In this document: positions 4,454 through 5,546 of the stretch, piece after piece
How positions within the stretch are numbered: the stretch's first letter is position 1
Layout of the letters: the number at the start of each line of letters is the position of its first letter
Origin: UBA1731 sp963626295
GTDB taxonomy: Bacteria; Verrucomicrobiota; Kiritimatiellia; RFP12; UBA1067
Reading direction: 5' to 3'
Assembly: GCA_963626295.1 (NCBI GenBank)
Contig: CAVFWS010000116.1
Location: 1-5,546, forward strand
Length of the DNA: 5,546 nucleotides
Made by a program: the position numbers and the translations under genes
The notes under the pieces: generated by a model
What the model saw: the letters and a program-made list of their open reading frames with translations, nothing else
Told to the model about the DNA's origin: nothing
Database searches by the model: none

Positions 4454-5260
4454 TCAGGGGCGGGGCGGAGGACCGCCCCCGGAAGGCCTGTGTCCGCCGC
4501 CACGGACTTGCGTGGCTTCGTATATGGCGGAGACTGTTTCGATGAAGTCGTTGACCTCCGTGCCTGTCGCGCCAAGGTCCCTGGCCACCTGCATAAGCAG
4601 CGTATTCCGCTCGGATTCGGCGAGTTCCGTCGTCAGCCTGTCAAGCTCGCGCATCTCGTTGAACAATTCCCGGCGCTGCTCTTCCGTGACGTCCTCGTTC
4701 TGCGGATTCAGCATTTCCCGGAGTTCCTCTCGCCTGGACACGGCTTCCTGGTACTGGTCGTGCACTTCGCGCTCTGACTTCGATAGCCTTGAGAGGTCTA
4801 CGCTGCCAAGAATGTTGAGTTGGTTCTGTGTGCGGTCTCTGCTCCGCGACCGCATCCTTGCGAAGCTGTTGGTCATCTGCGCATACCGCTGCGGATTGTT
4901 CTTGCGCAGTTCCTCCATCCTCGCCCTCATGTCGGCGGCGGTGGGCGGATGCGGCGGGGCGTTGCGGTCGCCTGCCCGTCCCGCAGGCTTGTCGTCTGGC
5001 GTCTGTTCCGCGATCTGCGGCTGCCTCGCCTCCGCCTGTTGCGCGGCCTTCATCGAGCTCAGCTGCCTTTCGAGTTCCCTGATGCGTTTGCGCAGAAGGG
5101 GCGCATCCGCATCGCGGATCGCCGACCTTTGGCGTGGTGTGGCGTGATCGTCCATGATGGCGGCATCGTCTTTTGCCGCCTTTGCGCGCGACACGTATCC
5201 TGTGGCCATGCCGCAGGCAAATGCCCCGATCGCGATGCCGAGAATGGTTGTTCTTTTCAT
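4454..5260 (-). CDS. Unrecognised membrane-anchored, coiled-coil-rich protein
   Basis: I do not recognise a named family. The 268-residue product starts with MKRTT and a hydrophobic stretch (about 6-23, ILGIAIGAFACGMATGYV), then SRAKAAKDD. This suits a signal anchor or an exported protein; Cys16 lacks a convincing lipobox. A heptad-like charged helix follows (LLRKRIRELERQLSSMKAAQ, 55-74), then a Pro/Ala/Asp-rich linker (80-108), a basic helix region (MRARMEELRKNNPQRYAQM, 111-129), and a long helical region (about 155-226) containing LNPQNEDVTEEQRREL. The last vaguely recalls the LTxxQ theme of Spy/CpxP-like periplasmic proteins, but the likeness is too weak to name it. The tail is Gly/Pro-rich (RGGGHRPSGGGPPPRP). 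The likely location is the inner membrane facing the periplasm. ATG 5260 has no Shine-Dalgarno and lies 7 bases below an extended -10, so the mRNA may be leaderless. This reading is preferred over the overlapping + frame, which has no promoter or recognisable domains. Confidence 0.8.
   Translation of the reverse strand: MKRTTILGIAIGAFACGMATGYVSRAKAAKDDAAIMDDHATPRQRSAIRDADAPLLRKRIRELERQLSSMKAAQQAEARQPQIAEQTPDDKPAGRAGDRNAPPHPPTAADMRARMEELRKNNPQRYAQMTNSFARMRSRSRDRTQNQLNILGSVDLSRLSKSEREVHDQYQEAVSRREELREMLNPQNEDVTEEQRRELFNEMRELDRLTTELAESERNTLLMQVARDLGATGTEVNDFIETVSAIYEATQVRGGGHRPSGGGPPPRP
4462..4479. repeat. GC-rich perfect hairpin at the convergent gene ends
   Basis: GGGGCGG (4462-4468), loop AGGA and CCGCCCC (4473-4479) form a 7-bp all-GC stem. 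It encodes part of the Gly/Pro-rich tail of the - gene and lies about 40 bases past the rsgA stop. Neither strand has a T run after it, so it is not a standard intrinsic terminator. It could still slow polymerase or protect a 3' end. Confidence 0.45.
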
Positions 5261-5267
5261 GCATCGG

Positions 5268-5276
5268 ATTATACCA
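5268..5276 (-). promoter_or_regulatory. Extended -10 promoter of the coiled-coil protein gene
   Basis: On - the sequence reads TGGTATAAT, a perfect -10 (5268-5273) with a TGn extension. A poor -35 (TTTTCT at 5291-5296) stands 17 bases upstream. The start is predicted at about 5260-5262, at the ATG. The arrangement closely mirrors the cmk promoter. Confidence 0.7.
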
Positions 5277-5292
5277 TGTTCCGGACGCGGAG

Positions 5293-5323
5293 AAAAACGT
5301 GGCGGGTGTATGACAAAAACGTG
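5293..5323. repeat. Direct repeat AAAAACGTG, 22-bp period
   Basis: AAAAACGTG occurs at 5293-5301 and 5315-5323, 22 bp apart or about two helical turns, and each copy is followed by a GCGGG-containing stretch. On the promoter of the - gene the copies fall at roughly -32 to -40 and -54 to -62. They could be paired protein-binding sites or part of an insertion-sequence end. The right copy also supplies the T run of the terminator. Confidence 0.4.
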
Positions 5324-5358
5324 ACACGGCGGGATTGATTCCCGTCGCTTTCGTCACG
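5315..5358 (-). terminator. Rho-independent terminator downstream of the transposase
   Basis: On - the RNA folds with an outer stem CGTGAC/GTCACG (5353-5358 with 5320-5325) and an inner hairpin CGGGA/TCCCG around ATCAA (5330-5344), followed at once by TTTTT (5319-5315). The left arm overlaps the transposase stop. It would end the transposase transcript before the promoter of the next - gene. The outer and inner stems are separated by an internal loop of 8 and 4 bases, so strength is uncertain. Confidence 0.65.
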
Positions 5359-5545
5359 CCGACGCCCTTATCGTCGAGCGTTCCTCCCAGTAGAGGTCGT
5401 GCAGCCCGTCCTGCACGGCCGCCCGGATCGTCAGCACCTTCTGCGAAGACGAGGGATGCCATCGCTGCCCCGCGAGGTCGCACCGCTGGTCCACGAGGCA
5501 CTTGCAGCTTCCCTCGATGACGCCCGACCCGATGAAGAGCCCCTG
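5354..5545 (-). CDS. ISKra4-type transposase, C-terminal end only
   Basis: Reading leftward from the right edge, 63 codons end with TGA (complement of 5354-5356). The sequence contains GLFIGSGVIEGSCKCLV, then RCDLAGQRWHPSSSQKVL, then TIRAAVQDGLHDLYWEE. It fits the C-terminal signature of ISKra4-family DDE transposases ('GSGVVE..CK.L...R....G.RW......a.L.LRa...nG..d..w'), in which the Glu of GSGVIE is the last catalytic acid. That Glu is present, so this end looks intact. The rest of the protein, with the two catalytic Asp residues, lies beyond the window. A terminator overlaps the stop codon. The family call is from motif memory. Confidence 0.75.
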   Translation of the reverse strand, partial: QGLFIGSGVIEGSCKCLVDQRCDLAGQRWHPSSSQKVLTIRAAVQDGLHDLYWEERSTIRASA

Positions 5546-5546
5546 C

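Larger units (their letters stand above)
5315..5546 (-). mobile_element. One end of an insertion sequence (ISKra4-like)
   Basis: The transposase end and its terminator mark the inner part of an insertion element entering from the right. Its tip should lie between the terminator and the start of the adjacent gene promoter, about 5276-5320. The terminal inverted repeat and target duplication cannot be defined because the other end is outside the window. Confidence 0.5.

Noticed and set aside
4462..4479. All-GC hairpin as a bidirectional terminator for the converging genes
   Set aside because: No T run follows it on either strand, so it is listed only as a hairpin of unknown role.
4443..5147. 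Long open frame on + opposite the coiled-coil gene, rich in Ser and Arg
   Set aside because: Its Ser/Arg/Cys-rich composition is typical of an antisense shadow. It has no promoter, ribosome binding site or domain.
4641..5501. Long open frame on - running across the insertion-sequence end into the coiled-coil gene
   Set aside because: It crosses a predicted terminator and a strong promoter, and it is out of frame with both the transposase end and the signal-anchor protein, which make sense on their own.
1..5546. CRISPR array, retron, toxin-antitoxin pair, defence or phage module
   Set aside because: No regularly spaced repeats and no reverse transcriptase, nuclease or toxin-like frames were seen. 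The gene content is housekeeping plus one insertion-sequence end.

Overview
The window looks like a chromosomal stretch of a high-GC, Gram-negative bacterium of the PVC superphylum, probably the Verrucomicrobiota/Kiritimatiellota/Lentisphaerota side. Two things point there. One is a small protein (3200-3571) with the pattern of the Minf_1886 / 'Plancto_Ver_chp' family, which is known mainly from Planctomycetes and Verrucomicrobia. The other is a lipid A-type acyltransferase, which implies an outer membrane. The placement rests on recalled family patterns, not on a search.

Left block, all on + (2-1827): the C-terminus of an M18 aminopeptidase; a LpxL/HtrB-type acyltransferase that starts on the base after the peptidase stop; and trmD (tRNA m1G37 methyltransferase), close behind or overlapping. 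The tight packing suggests one operon.

Middle block (1828-2490): two tRNA genes, Val(GAC) and Lys(TTT), each with its own near-consensus sigma70 promoter with a 17-bp spacer. A degenerate C-terminal piece of a winged-helix (AlbA_2/Fic-associated type) protein lies on - between them. Both tRNAs carry C instead of the near-universal T at T-loop position 55. Both promoters have a run of seven T at or just after the predicted transcription start.

Second + operon (2476-4421): an extended -10 promoter, then cmk (CMP kinase), the Minf_1886-family protein and rsgA (30S-assembly GTPase), with gaps of 4 and 16 bases. The RsgA frame stops just after the G domain and lacks the C-terminal zinc-binding domain.

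Right block on - (4454-5546): an unrecognised membrane-anchored, coiled-coil-rich protein facing rsgA; a rho-independent terminator; and the C-terminal end of an ISKra4-type transposase that enters from the right edge. The promoter of the coiled-coil gene closely resembles the cmk promoter, with an extended -10, then CCG, then an ATGAAAA start 6-7 bases downstream. This implies a leaderless or nearly leaderless transcript.

Most of the window is housekeeping. I found no CRISPR array, defence island, retron or phage module, and no clear new multi-gene system. The best leads are the tRNA T-loop change, the shared promoter-start cassette, the T7 starts of the tRNA promoters, the zinc-domain-less RsgA and the acyltransferase without its usual acidic residue.
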